Origin: Pollenia angustigena
Lineage: Eukaryota > Arthropoda > Insecta > Diptera > Polleniidae
DNA length: 64,000 bases
Reading direction: 5' to 3'
Assembly: GCA_930367215.1 (NCBI GenBank)
Contig: OV884058.1
Span: forward strand, 220,204,208 to 220,268,207
This document shows, piece by piece, positions 32,749 to 43,165 of the stretch; position 1 is the first letter of the stretch, and each line of letters begins with the position of its first letter. The position numbers and the translations under genes were made by a program. A model generated the notes under the pieces. It ran no database searches and was not told where the DNA came from. It saw only the letters and a list, made by a program, of their open reading frames with translations.

Positions 32749-33987
32749 TTAAATTTTGTGGTCGCCACATACAGGTATACCGCACTTGACACATACCATT
32801 TTGGACATAAGTTTAATTTCTGATGGACAGAAGCCGCCGTAGTATCTCTTTTTTGGTTCACGCTGTTCTCCACTACAACCTCAATCAATACTAGCCGTCT
32901 CCACTATCCATCAACTTGGTCGGAACAGCATGTCGCACATGAATTCTACTCGTGTAGACTGTTCATGTTCATGTTTCGTCCATGTGCTGCCATCGTTGCC
33001 TAAACATTCGTCTTAGCATCCATGTGCGCCATGATGTTGGCCATACAATGTACACAGAAACAATTCTCCAAAATTGTTCACCAATTAAAGCATTAATCAA
33101 AAATAAAATCAGTTTTAATTAAAAATTTAATCAAGTGAATTAAACGTTTAATCAAGTAAATTAAACGTTTAATTAATACTATTAACTGGTTTAATTGATA
33201 CTATTAATTTGTTTACTGGTGCAAATTTAATTAATTTTTTAATTAATATCACAAATTTTTTAATTGAAATCAATTTTTATTTGTTTCTGTGTATTTTCTG
33301 TATACAAACAAACGCCACAACAACTAAAATTGAACATCAACACGTATTCGCCACATACAAGAACATGAACAAATTAATACCGTTGTCCTGCCGGCGTTAT
33401 GGTCATGCCATGTTCAAATCGAAAGCGCATGGAGACGTGGAGTTACTTACTGCATCTGGTAAAATTTGTTCAATGTTGTCGGCTTAAGTTTTCGATCAAA
33501 TAGGGATTTCTAGCCTTAAAATTGAAAAATTTATGGAAATTTCGGCACTGGTCCATTCAACAATTTCCGAAAGTATTTCGGTAGTAAAAAATATCGAAAC
33601 ATGAAATTGGGTCGTACTGTGATTTGAATTCCCGAGTAGGTCCTCTTGCCGTACGAACTATATTCATTGAAGAAACTCGGCCATCACTTTGACCCTTCGA
33701 TGTAGCTCACTTACTTTTATTTCTTAAAGTGGGTCGAGACATCGAAATAACGCAGCTATCGGAAGTAGTAGTAAAATGTTCAGGTTCTTAAGGATTTTCC
33801 TGAATCGTTGGTATATTCTCGTCAGGCTCAAGGATGTCAAAAGCTCATCTTCTACATCACTTTGAAGGCTATCCTCCAATTATTCATCTTCCGATTCGCT
33901 CACACTTTCCAGTGAAACCGAGTCCTCCAACACGCTTTGCAAAATAGCGCCAATTTCTGCGTCGCCCAAGCCGCGCTTACAACACAT
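32749..33987 (-). pseudogene. piggyBac transposase remnant, N- and C-terminal parts only
   Basis: From the ATG at 33987 the minus strand reads MCCKRGLGDAEIGAIL then an acidic segment (SVLEDSVSLESVSESEDE), a stop, and more acidic sequence (LEDSLQSDVEDELL). Acidic N-termini of this sort are typical of the family. At the other end, RYYGGFCPSEIKLMSKM followed by VCVKCGIPVCGDHKI and a stop at 32749 gives the C-X2-C...C-X2-H pattern of the C-terminal cysteine-rich domain, which in piggyBac binds the subterminal palindromes. The DDD catalytic core is absent or unrecognisable, so the element cannot move itself. Confidence 0.75.
33051..33293. repeat. TTAATTAAA-rich MITE, complete copy
   Basis: TIRs TACACAGAAACAA (33051) and TTGTTTCTGTGTA (ending 33293) include TA at each outer edge, suggesting a Tc1/mariner-type target. 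The interior is very AT-rich with repeated TTAATCAA, TTAAACGTTTAA and AATTAATT. It lies inside the piggyBac-like element and so is younger. Partial copies: 9460, 48205, 62918. Confidence 0.7.
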
Positions 33988-34430
33988 TTTTAAAACAATA
34001 CCTTAAAATTCAAACAAAACACAAAGTTATCTTCGCTACAAAACATATGTTGTGTTTATTTCTCAAAAAATACATAACTCACAACATAAAAACTGCCTCC
34101 ACCAACTAGGTGCTGCTAACAACTGAGATTATTGAACGTGAGAAAGTTGTATGTTAACAAATGTGAAAGTAAGAGCACAAAATTGAAAAGGGGTACGTCT
34201 CGCAGACGTACCTTATCTTTCTAGGGTTAAATAAATTATTTAATTATACCACTTTTTCCCTTTTTGCAATTTAACAGCCAATTTTTAGGTTAAATTTTAA
34301 ATCACATTTATTTAAATTCAGTTTAAGTTTCCATTGTGTATAACTTAGCAAGGTGCCCTCAATATCAACAATACCAAAACAACAGGCAAAGCAGAAAGAA
34401 ACAGCTGTTTTTTTAAAACCAGCTTTTAAA

Positions 34431-34565
34431 TTAATAAAATTTCTTTCTTCATAAAAATAATTTAATGGAAATTAAATTTGTTGAACTTAATCCTAATTAA
34501 AAATAATAAAAATTTGGATTAAAAACCATAAATAGTTCAACAAAATAACCACAATACTAATTATT
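34431..34565 (+). repeat. SINE-like repeat B, 3' part
   Basis: Shares TTTCTTTCTTCATAAAAA, AATGGAAATTAAATTT and TTCAACAAAATAACCACAAT with the copy at 17749; the B-box region is missing (5' truncation). Confidence 0.55.
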
Positions 34566-34615
34566 AATAAATTTTTTTTGCATACAATGTTAATTGTGAG
34601 TCACACCTTAACGTC

Positions 34616-35155
34616 AAGTTTTTTACTCAACTAAATTTGACATTTCTTTGTTTCAGTGCCTGACAAATTCAACTATGGAGAGGTACATAATTGAACAGCG
34701 CGTTAAGATTGTAGAAGGCTTTTACGAAAATGGGCGTTCAAATCAAAATGCATTTCGTGCACTTCGCGAGGCACACATTCACCTCAGTTGATTCGTTAAC
34801 AAGCAGAATTGCCGCACTTGGGCAAATGAGAATCCACGAGTGCATATTGAAAAGCCGACGCTTTTGCCAAGAGTGACTGTTTAATGTGGCTTATAGGCTA
34901 GCGGCGTCAACCGTATTTGTGCAAAAATAAGGGCAGCCAAGCAGCAGCCGTAAAGGGCGTTCGCTATCGCCAGATGATAACGGACGTCTTGTAGCTATAA
35001 ATTAAGGATATGGATCTGAACGATATGTGGTGGCAACATGATGGTGTCACTTGTCACACTACCAACAAACCAATGGCTCTTTTTCGCGGGAAATTCAATG
35101 GCCGTATTATCTGGCCGTCACGATCATGTGATTTGACACCTTTGGACTGGGCAAA
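34616..35155 (+). pseudogene. Decayed copy of the DD41D mariner
   Basis: The sequence from CTCAACTAAATTTGACATTT through ATGGAGAGGTACATAATTGA (ATG near 34676) aligns with the leader and start of the intact transposase at 7322. A deletion then joins residue ~32 (RALRE) to the AHIHLS segment after the first aspartate. Stops follow (QLI, VWCGL broken), the second catalytic motif reads QHDGVTCHT, and the copy stops within CDLTPLD. The TIRs are lost. An old relative of the intact copy. Confidence 0.85.
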
Positions 35156-35521
35156 CTAATTCTAAACTAATGTACCAAAATTAAGCGTTAGGCTCACGCA
35201 CCCAGGACGATATCTATTTTTTTTAGTATTGTGTAGACGAACACATCCCTTAGTACCGTTCGTAACTATTTTCAAGAAAGAGCCAAACATTACATAGTGT
35301 TCTCTTCTTCGTTAAAAAACAGAACAATTGTAGGGATACTGTAAACAAACATTATATTTTAAAGTTCTATAATGTTTCTTTTTTTAAATTGATAAAGAAA
35401 TGAACAAACAAAACATGTAAGCAACGACCGCAACACGAATAGTTTGTGTGTGTATTGTGTATATTTTTGTTTGTGTAAAGTTGGGCTTCAAAGCGTTTCA
35501 CCTCCTGCCCCTGCAAAGGCA

Positions 35522-36430
35522 ATGCCTAAACGGCAACGTTCGGAGGAAGAAGCGACAGCCGTTAGACAGCAACCAGGGACAAAACGTCCCAAGTAAGCAC
35601 CAAAGTCGACTAATAGGTCCTACAGCGAGGTGGCGAAAGACCATCTTGTTAGGGCTATTATAGACAGAAGTGCTGCTGATGGATCCATCTCCCACTCTAG
35701 GTGGGACTTGGTGAAACAGCAAATGATGGGTGTCTTTTGGAAGATCCTTAGTGAGAATCCAGGAGCACCCCCGCAATGCGATGATGCTGGCTGGTACCAG
35801 GGTCACGTTAAGCTGATGGCGTATGTGGACGAGCGCTCTGCACTTCTGCTGAAGCTTGCCATTGGAGCGATTGGCGAAATATGGGAAGGTGCTAGGCTCG
35901 ACGTGGTTTTGGTGAGTGAGATACCACGGAGACCTAGATCCATCGTCACCATCCCAGCGGAACCCTCTGCACCGGAGGAAATCTTGAAGATTATTCAGTG
36001 CTGCAACCCCCAACTTCCCACTCATAACTGGAAAGTTGTCAAGGTTTCAGCAGCTGAAGGATCCTCAAGAACGGCGATCGTAGTCCTGAATCAGGACTCC
36101 TTGAAGCCACTGAGGGAGAAACAGGGCAAGATTTACTATGGTTTCAGTACCATCTTGCTCCGTGTCTACCGAGGTGATGACAAGGGCGATCCCGCTCCGA
36201 AGGTTGTGGAGCCTACGCAGTCTGCGGACTGCACGAATGACGCTTCCGTTCATTCATGTGACAATGAGGACACCCCGTCCGTCTCTGACATGCTGGGTGA
36301 CCTCTTTGAACGCATGGGTGAATTGGCTGATGAGGACGCCCTCCTGGAATCAGATCAGGAGGACGCCAATGTCACGGTCGTTAATACTGGACATGGTGAA
36401 GGTGACGCAGATAAACCTTCACCACTCTAA
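35522..36430 (+). pseudogene. LINE ORF1 (nucleic-acid-binding protein) with one in-frame stop
   Basis: From ATG 35522 (MPKRQRSEEEATAV...) the frame meets TAA at 35594-35596 (codon 25), then stays open to 36430; the next ATG is at 35630 (MAKDHLVRAIIDRSAADG), giving 266 codons. The conserved core runs from CDDAGWYQGHVKL through VVLVSEIPRRPRSIVTIPAE to TILLRVYRGDD, resembling the DUF4780-type domain of insect LINE ORF1 proteins. An acidic tail follows. ORF1 proteins bind the element's RNA and form the RNP. The early stop may have inactivated it, or translation may use the later ATG. Confidence 0.7.
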
Positions 36431-39400
36431 GGCAGCATCCGCTGCACTGCTCCTCCGGGTGGTAGAGAGAGAGGAGGAGCTAATAATGATCCAAGAGCCA
36501 TGGATCCACAAGGATCGGGTTTGCGGATTAAACCTCAAGGGCTATAAGCTCCTATATGCCAAAGCAACAGGTAAAATTAGATCTTGTATTTTGGCTAAAA
36601 ACACGCTGGATATCTTCATTCTTTCTGATTTCAGTGATGAAGACACAACTTCAGCGGCCCTAGAGATGGGCGACATGTCGATTTGGATCGTCTCGGGCTA
36701 TATGGCGCATGACCAGGACAATGAGCCACCTAATAGGCTTGTTCGTGGCTTGGTAGCCAAAGCCGGCTCCATGGGTACCCCGGTGGTTATCTGTGCTGAC
36801 GCTAACGCGCACCACATCACGTGGGGCAGCTCCAACACCAACACTATAGGTGAGTCGCTATTTTCTTTTATCTGTAGCAGTAATTTGGAAATAGCAAACA
36901 TAGGCGCGGAACCTACGTTCATTGTAGCTAATAGGCAGGAGGTTCTTGATGTGACATTGGTCAGCTCGGAACACTCCGACTTAATAAGTAACTGGGCGGT
37001 CTCAAATGACTGTTCTTTTTCGGACCACAGGTATGTTGAGTTTCAATTAGGTCCACCCCCCTTGGGGGTGTGTACTTTTGTGAATAGGAGGAGAACGAGG
37101 TGGGACTATCAGGCTAGTCTACTCGCTGATTCTCTGGGCTCAGTCCCTGTCATTAGTGGCATTACGGAGACTGAAATGGCAGTGGAGTTCCTATCGGAGG
37201 CACTGCGTCAGGCAACGGCACTGGCCTGTAGGCCAGTGTTTAGGAAGAAGGGGGGCAAGCCACCATGGTGGAGCCCTGAGATTGCACAGTCTCGCAGAGA
37301 CTGTCGTAGGTTATTCAATATGGCTAAACGACTGGGAAACTGGGCGGATTATAAGTCGGCATTGAATAGGTTCAAGAATTTGGTAAGATCGGCGAAACGG
37401 AATGCCTGGAGGAACTTCTGCAGCGGCGTGGAAGGCTCCTCTGAGACAAACCGGTTGCGCAAAATAATGGCTTCTTACCTGGCTGTCCCTAGCTACATTC
37501 AGAAAGCTGATGGTAGCTGGACTACGAATAGTCAGGAGACGCTGGAGGTGTTAATTGACACGCACTTTCCTGGCAATTCCCTTCCAACACCACGAAAGAT
37601 CAACTGCTTATCAGACCCTGGACCCGTGTCCATTTCTCTGTGCTATGATAGGCTCAATTGGGCGATAAGGAGCTTCGACTCCTTTAAGGCTCCTGGTCCG
37701 GACGGTATTATTCCGGCCGACCTTCAAAAGAATGCGGGGCTTCTGATTCCTTGGCTGTCCGCTATTTATACGGAATGTATTAGATTCTCGTACGTTCCCA
37801 CCCGATGGACTAGATGTAGGGTTGTTTTCATTCCAAAGGGAGGTAAAGCATCCCACACCAGACCTAAGGACTATAGGCCAATCAGCCTGTCGTCTTTTCT
37901 TCTCAAGACCCTTGAAAGGGTCATTGATATTCATCTGAGGATGTCTATTCCTAGACATTTGCTCTCTTCATCGCAGCATGCCTACACCAAGGGCAAGTCT
38001 GTAGAGACGGCGCTCCACTCACTGGTCGGCTACATTGAGAAATCCCTTGAATTTCGGGAATACTCACTTGTGGCCTTTCTGGACATTGAGGGAGCTTTCA
38101 ATAATGTCAAACCCAACTCCATCTTGGAGTCGATGAGGGAGGTTGGGGTTGACGATGTAATTTGTAGATTTATTGGTAATCTACTCGATAATAGGATCAT
38201 TGAATCCACGATGGGTGCTACTAATGTTTGCAGATTTGAGCACAGGGGCACCCCGCAAGGTGGGGTTCTGTCCCTTCTACTGCGGAACCTGACGGTGAAC
38301 ACTTTTCTGGGCCGGTTCGACAGATTAGGGATAAGAACCGTCGCGTATGCGGATGACGTGGCGGTGGCGGTCGCGGGTAAACACCTGGACACATTGTCCC
38401 ATTGTATGGAATCTGCATTGCAGATTCTAAGCTCTTGGAGCATTTCCTGTGGACTTGGTGTCAATCCACAGAAAACTGAGTTGGTACTCTTTACCAGGAA
38501 GTACAAAATTGGCAACTTTAGGCTTCCTAGGCTAAACGGCACGGAGCTGAGGCTCTCGAACAGTGCCAAATATTTGGGCGTAATTCTCGATAGCAAACTA
38601 TCATGGGAACTCAACGTTCGGACGAGGGTTGATAGGGCTATTGTGGCCTTATACACCTGCAGGAGATCCTTGGGCAGGAGCTGGGGCCTGGGCCCCAGGG
38701 GTGTCGAATGGATCTTTGAAGCGGTGGTAAAACCGATTCTCTTCTATGGGGTCATAGTGTGGTGGCCTGCCATGGAAAGGGGACGGTACTGCAGGATGCT
38801 TGAGAAAGTATATAGGTTGGCTGCGCTGATGATCACGGGATCACTCCGCTCGACACCGACGAAGGCACTGTTTACTATGCTAGACTGGTTGCCGATTGAT
38901 ATCATGGCCGAACAACAGGCCTTGACTTACGCTATGAGCCTGGGGGCGGTGGGCCTATGGTCTACGCGGAACTATGGTCATGCCAGGATCACGCTTCACG
39001 CGTCATACGACCTGGCGGGGCTGGACTATTGCACTCCGGAACCCTTTTTCGGTGCTTTGTTCACGGTTCATCATGGTAACTATGATGAGCTGCTCGATAA
39101 TACGCGATCTCTGGAGCCGACCCTGCGGGTCTACACCGATGGTTCCAGGATGGGCGACAGAGTGGGTGGAGGTTTCTTCATCGAGGAATTGGACATCAGG
39201 GTCTCTTTTAGGCTGCCAGATGGCAGTAGTGTGCTGCAGGCGGAAATCTCTGCCATAAAGCGGGCGGCAAACTGGCTGAAGTACTATCGTATATCGAGGG
39301 ATATATGTATATTTACGGACAGCAAGGCTGCCATTGCAGCTCTGGCTGGTGTCTTTACGACATCTATGTTAACAGTGGAATGCCGGATGTCTCTAAATGA

Positions 39401-39983
39401 GGTCGAGAAACATTCCAGTGTAACGCTGACATGGGTACCAGGACACAGTGGGCTCCTGGGCAACCATACTGCGGACAGTCTAGCCAAACAAGGCTGTCTG
39501 TTGGACGACATGTTCGTCGACGGCCTGATTGGCACTTCAATGGCCCGCTGCAGGACTCTCATCAGACGGGAGTCGTACAGAAGGGCTCAGGGGAGATGGC
39601 AGGGCGAGCATACCTGTTTGATGGCCAGGACTCTATGGCCTGGCTATGACGCGGCGAGAACGCGCGTACTACTCGGTCTCGGCAGGGACCGGATAAGGAC
39701 ATTGATATCGGTTATCACGGGTCACTGGGTGATAGGGACTCATGCTAGGAGGATGGGTCTTGCGTATAATGACTACTGCAGGAGTTGTCATGATGAGGAG
39801 GAGGAGGAGACGGTGTTTCACTTCCTCTGCCAATGCCCCGGTCTGGCGGGCGTTAGGGTGAGGCATTTTGGGAGACCGGAATTGCCATGTCTGGACGATT
39901 TGTCCAATGCGGGACTGAAATCGATCTCCCTGTTCTGCAGGGAATCGGGGTGGTTCGAGACTGCGGTGACCTCTGGGGAATAG
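36393..39983 (+). CDS. LINE ORF2: endonuclease, reverse transcriptase, RNase H (about 1196 aa)
   Basis: Retrotransposon replication protein for target-primed reverse transcription. Starting at the ATG at 36393 (MVKVTQINLHHSKAA), it overlaps the end of ORF1 by 38 bp; the 85 open codons before it only shadow ORF1. Apurinic-type endonuclease motifs: N at QINLHHS, QEPW (about 34-37), D-NAHH (about 134), SDHR (about 209). Reverse transcriptase: FKAPGPDGI (about 430), the GTPQGG motif and catalytic YADD (about 650). RNase H: YTDGS (about 913), QAEISA, TDSKAA (about 973), GHSG (about 1016). A CRSC...HFLCQC zinc motif is near 1128. No stop or shift. After GTPQGGVLS, where PLLWNL is usual, it reads LLLRNL, so activity may be reduced. 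Confidence 0.92.
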   Translation: MVKVTQINLHHSKAASAALLLRVVEREEELIMIQEPWIHKDRVCGLNLKGYKLLYAKATGKIRSCILAKNTLDIFILSDFSDEDTTSAALEMGDMSIWIVSGYMAHDQDNEPPNRLVRGLVAKAGSMGTPVVICADANAHHITWGSSNTNTIGESLFSFICSSNLEIANIGAEPTFIVANRQEVLDVTLVSSEHSDLISNWAVSNDCSFSDHRYVEFQLGPPPLGVCTFVNRRRTRWDYQASLLADSLGSVPVISGITETEMAVEFLSEALRQATALACRPVFRKKGGKPPWWSPEIAQSRRDCRRLFNMAKRLGNWADYKSALNRFKNLVRSAKRNAWRNFCSGVEGSSETNRLRKIMASYLAVPSYIQKADGSWTTNSQETLEVLIDTHFPGNSLPTPRKINCLSDPGPVSISLCYDRLNWAIRSFDSFKAPGPDGIIPADLQKNAGLLIPWLSAIYTECIRFSYVPTRWTRCRVVFIPKGGKASHTRPKDYRPISLSSFLLKTLERVIDIHLRMSIPRHLLSSSQHAYTKGKSVETALHSLVGYIEKSLEFREYSLVAFLDIEGAFNNVKPNSILESMREVGVDDVICRFIGNLLDNRIIESTMGATNVCRFEHRGTPQGGVLSLLLRNLTVNTFLGRFDRLGIRTVAYADDVAVAVAGKHLDTLSHCMESALQILSSWSISCGLGVNPQKTELVLFTRKYKIGNFRLPRLNGTELRLSNSAKYLGVILDSKLSWELNVRTRVDRAIVALYTCRRSLGRSWGLGPRGVEWIFEAVVKPILFYGVIVWWPAMERGRYCRMLEKVYRLAALMITGSLRSTPTKALFTMLDWLPIDIMAEQQALTYAMSLGAVGLWSTRNYGHARITLHASYDLAGLDYCTPEPFFGALFTVHHGNYDELLDNTRSLEPTLRVYTDGSRMGDRVGGGFFIEELDIRVSFRLPDGSSVLQAEISAIKRAANWLKYYRISRDICIFTDSKAAIAALAGVFTTSMLTVECRMSLNEVEKHSSVTLTWVPGHSGLLGNHTADSLAKQGCLLDDMFVDGLIGTSMARCRTLIRRESYRRAQGRWQGEHTCLMARTLWPGYDAARTRVLLGLGRDRIRTLISVITGHWVIGTHARRMGLAYNDYCRSCHDEEEEETVFHFLCQCPGLAGVRVRHFGRPELPCLDDLSNAGLKSISLFCRESGWFETAVTSGE

Positions 39984-40080
39984 TCTGGTGGATACTGGCT
40001 GACCCTTGTCACTGGCTAGGGGTATCACAAAGGGACCGCTATAAGGACCCAAGTGAGTCGTCTTCGTGACGGCTACCCAT

Positions 40081-40103
40081 TTAACCTAACCTAAACCTAA
40101 CCT
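40081..40103 (+). repeat. LINE 3' tail of ACCTA units
   Basis: TTAACCTAACCTAA is followed by further CCTAA units. Simple-repeat tails are known for I-like and LOA-like LINEs. It resembles insect telomeric CCTAA, but its position at the LINE end explains it. Confidence 0.7.
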
Positions 40104-40467
40104 AAAGTTATTTTGCTGGCTTTTTGTTTTTTTTTTCGTAAGTATATTTTGTTTTTGTAAAAAAATTTTGGTTTTTTTATCAGACAAAAGGGCGCTAGGC
40201 GCAACAAAAACGAACGAACATTAATGAGCTGAACGGAACACAATGAAGTATGTATGTGGTTAAAAAAAACAATCGGAATTAAATTTTCTCATCTTTTTGT
40301 TAAGTTGGATAAGAACAGTATTATTTTTGTGTTCGAAAGATGACAAACAGGGATACGTTATTTTTTTATGATTTCCCACACAAACACTATTAGCGTTTGT
40401 GTTTTCCACAAATCTACTGAATCGAACACAAAGGAGCGATATTTAGTGTTTTTGTATTACTGCTCTA

Positions 40468-41287
40468 TTTAAATGAATTCAACTCTAAGGCCTTTTTTCA
40501 CGGGGTTGAAAAATGGAACAATGATCCCGAAAATAGTTTTTTGGTTTATTAGTATTAAGAATTTTAGTGGCGAATACGAACGCTAACTTTGAAAAACGAC
40601 TATCACACTTAGCTTCCTGGAATTTGCTTTATCAGTAGGATGCCCAGCTTGTTAACATTTACGACTAGCACAGTGTAATTTTTGTAAATGTGTTTTTTTT
40701 TTCAAAGTGGTGGTTTTGTTAAGAAAGTTTTTTGAAAGATTTCCTTGGTAATTTGTGTTAGCATTTTATTTTATTATTTTAAAGAGTTTTCATAGTTTTT
40801 GCTATATTTTTGCTAAGAAATTTTCTGATGAATTGCAAAATACGCATCTATAAGATGGATAAGGTTCGACTGACTGCTTGACATGTTTAAATCGATATTA
40901 TTCCTCCCTACGCAATAACAGTTAAGCCAATTCAATTTTATATCGGCACATCTCCAGATCAACTTGCTGCCGCTGTCCGGCACTCATACGCTCCAGAGCA
41001 AAATGTCTGGGAGATCATTACTGCCAAGATCAAGGGGAAATCTCTGGAATTGGGCTTTTGAGACTTCTAGCATTCGCCAAGAGGGTGTGGAGTACTCTGG
41101 GTATCATCACATCGAACTAACCGTTTTATGTAGGGGTTATCATATAATGAGGTAACGCTAGGAACCAAAACGGTCTATGCGTGTTGGTTCCTAGCCTAAC
41201 ACCTAACCTATCCCTAGAACAATCTTTATCATGTGCCGCAATGATGTTCTTAGGATTCCCAGTTGAGTGACACGTCGACGAGAAGAC
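40468..41287. other. Stretch without a recognised gene
   Basis: AT-rich to about 40920. The 40950-41210 part has more balanced composition (CTTGCTGCCGCTGTCCGGCA...) and ends in CCTAACACCTAACCTA, resembling another LINE tail, but no coding motif could be recognised. Confidence 0.35.
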
Positions 41288-42275
41288 TCAGATGCAGACA
41301 GGAAACTGAAGTCGTTTGAATTCAAATGGCATATCAGACGAAACCATTGGGATGCGTGGACTGAATACATCTTCGCCTTTGAATTTTCCAGTTAAAATAG
41401 TATCTTCAATTACATAAGCCATCAACCTTTAAATAGCAAGTCTTGTGCCATTACACAAACGGTGTTGATTGATATTGCGAAGCATAATAATAGTGACTCC
41501 TACTTTCAATTGGAGATTACGCGGAGGCAATCCTGGTCAATCCAACGAATTCAGAAATTCTGTTGGATACTTCACAACAATTTCTACATTGGTAACAGTA
41601 TCCACAGACTTGTACGAAACCAAATCGCCAGAAATCTTTGATTGTAGAGCCATATTTAATTCACTAACATCTTTGTTCTTGTATGTATGGCATGTATATT
41701 TTTGTGCTATGTTAGGGAACACACGTTCAATCAATTCCTCTTTTGAGTGTACGAAACGGCAAAAATCGTTTGTCAATGCTATCAATCCAGTGTCATTAAC
41801 AGGCGTTGCACCATTCCAAATTTTCAGCAATTGCTTAGTGAGCTTATCAGCTGATGGATCATTCTGCAACTGAACACGAACATTAGTAGTGAGTTTCAAT
41901 GTTTTTACAAATCTCCATAGGCATGAAGACTTTAAGCAAGCGTTAATTTCATCGGCAGCTGTCGATGTAGGAATGACGGGAAATGTTTGCCTAAAATTGC
42001 CTGACAATAAAATCAAGACACCATCAAACAACTCTGAATTATCTCGAAGGGGTTTCATTGTTCTTTCCAATGCTTCAACAGATTTCTTATTCGCCACAGT
42101 GCATTTATTCCAAATAATGATACCGCAACGTTTCAATAATTTTGCCGTTCCAGATGTTTTTGAAACGTTACATGTGGGAGTTTCAATAACTTAATAATTC
42201 AATGGCAATTTCAAAGCAGAATGTGCTGTGAGACCACCATCTAACAAAGTGGCTGCAATGCCAGAAGACGCCTTT
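41288..42275 (-). pseudogene. Helitron Pif1-like helicase remnant
   Basis: On the minus strand, SSGIAATLLDGGLTAHSALK (motif Ia region) is followed by IIIWNKCTVANKK, LLSGNFRQTFPVIPTSTAAD, TTNVRVQLQND, then FCRFVHSKEELIERVFPNI, YPTEFLNSLD, MLRNINQHRLCNGTRLAI and FKRLQFPV. This is the helicase half of a rolling-circle Helitron Rep-helicase. The Walker B acidic pair (normally DE) reads NK and the GDFRQ motif reads GNFRQ. At least four in-frame stops occur. The Rep nuclease half is absent. Inactive beyond doubt. Confidence 0.88.
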
Positions 42276-43165
42276 CAGTTTCTCAAAATATTAGCTTAAA
42301 TTTGCAAAATTTTCATGCACGAAAAAACTAATGTTTCGAAATGAAATCAGTGTTCACTTAAATGGCTATAACTCATGAATATGTGATTTATAATACCTAA
42401 AGCCTGGTACTCTATTCAACACTTCACGTGAAATGCTGTCAAAACGCATATGAAAAAAAACTTGTGCGGAATCTCTATGAAATAATGTTGATAGAGTTGT
42501 ACTTTGTTCACTTTGTGAACAAGTTTCGAAATATTTCTGGCAACATTTTTTTACAACTGCAAAATAATGTTAGCTGCACTTATTTCACGTGAAATTTTAA
42601 GCAAAAGCAAAAAAATATGAACAACCGGTAACAGTTTTTATCCATATTTACTTTCTTTTTTATTAAGTTTTTTATTAAAAATAATAAATTTTAGTAAAAT
42701 ACATGTGGGGCAGGGATGATAAATGAGAATACCAATATCGTACCAACGAAATTTTAAAATCGTACTTTTTCGGTCCCAATAGTACTAAATCTTTTTTTAT
42801 AAATTTTTTTTATTTATTTTTAAAAACAAATATTTAATACAAAAAAAACTAAAGATACTTTTATCATTTGTACATTAATTATACATAATAATAGGGTGGG
42901 TAAAATTTTTTCGCGTCAAAAGCACATCTTGTTCTATTAGTGCTGGGATACTATCGATATTTTCTACTATCGATATTTATCGATATTTAAAATTTTACTA
43001 TCGATATATCGATATTACTATCGACTGAATGTTTGTACTTGTGAAGGAAAACTTTAATTATTTTTTTATAAGGCTACAGTCCGTTGTTTTTATCACTTTA
43101 TTGAATGTATGTATGTATATACGAACGCTAATTTAGATGGCAGTTTTTAAAAAATTGATAAGTAC

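Larger units (their letters stand above)
32384..34226 (-). mobile_element. piggyBac element relative with canonical ends, internally deleted
   Basis: TTAA at 32380-32383 and 34227-34230 flanks identical 14-bp TIRs CCCTAGAAAGATAA, whose first 13 bases equal the TIR of classical piggyBac. The ends are asymmetric, as in the original. At the 34226 end a palindrome around GACGTACC/GGTACGTC follows almost at once. At the 32384 end GATGCGTC...GACGTATGC comes after a spacer of about 30 bp. The transposase remnant reads from the short-spacer end, the same polarity as piggyBac. The 1843-bp element contains a 243-bp MITE (33051-33293) and lacks most of the catalytic domain. Confidence 0.9.
35361..40105 (+). 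mobile_element. Near-complete non-LTR retrotransposon (LOA/I-type with RNase H)
   Basis: Two overlapping ORFs, a 3' UTR of about 100 bp and a tail of repeated ACCTA/ACCTAA units (about 40081-40103) rather than poly(A). Endonuclease, reverse transcriptase and RNase H lie in one polypeptide, which places it in the I/LOA/R1-Jockey-type group of insect LINEs; the LOA-type assignment is an inference. AAAGTTxT flanks both ends (35361 and 40104) and may be the target duplication. It interrupts a hAT-type MITE. GC content is clearly higher than the surrounding DNA. Confidence 0.85.
35165..40467. mobile_element. hAT-type MITE copy 2, split by a LINE
   Basis: The left part (about 35165-35360) matches the first ~190 bp of 19879-20330 (GGCTCACGCACCCAGG, TAGTACCGTTCGTAACTA). 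The right part (about 40185-40467) matches the remainder (AACGAACGAACATTAATGAG, GTGTTCGAAAGATGACAAAC). The outer TIRs are diverged. The LINE at about 35361-40105 sits between them. Confidence 0.7.

Noticed and set aside
36138..36392. N-terminal 85 codons preceding LINE ORF2
   Set aside because: They overlap ORF1 in another frame and show no domain; the endonuclease begins right after the ATG at 36393.
40081..40103. CCTAA repeats as an interstitial telomere tract
   Set aside because: They sit exactly at the 3' end of the LINE, flies lack TTAGG telomeres, and such LINEs are known to end in simple repeats.
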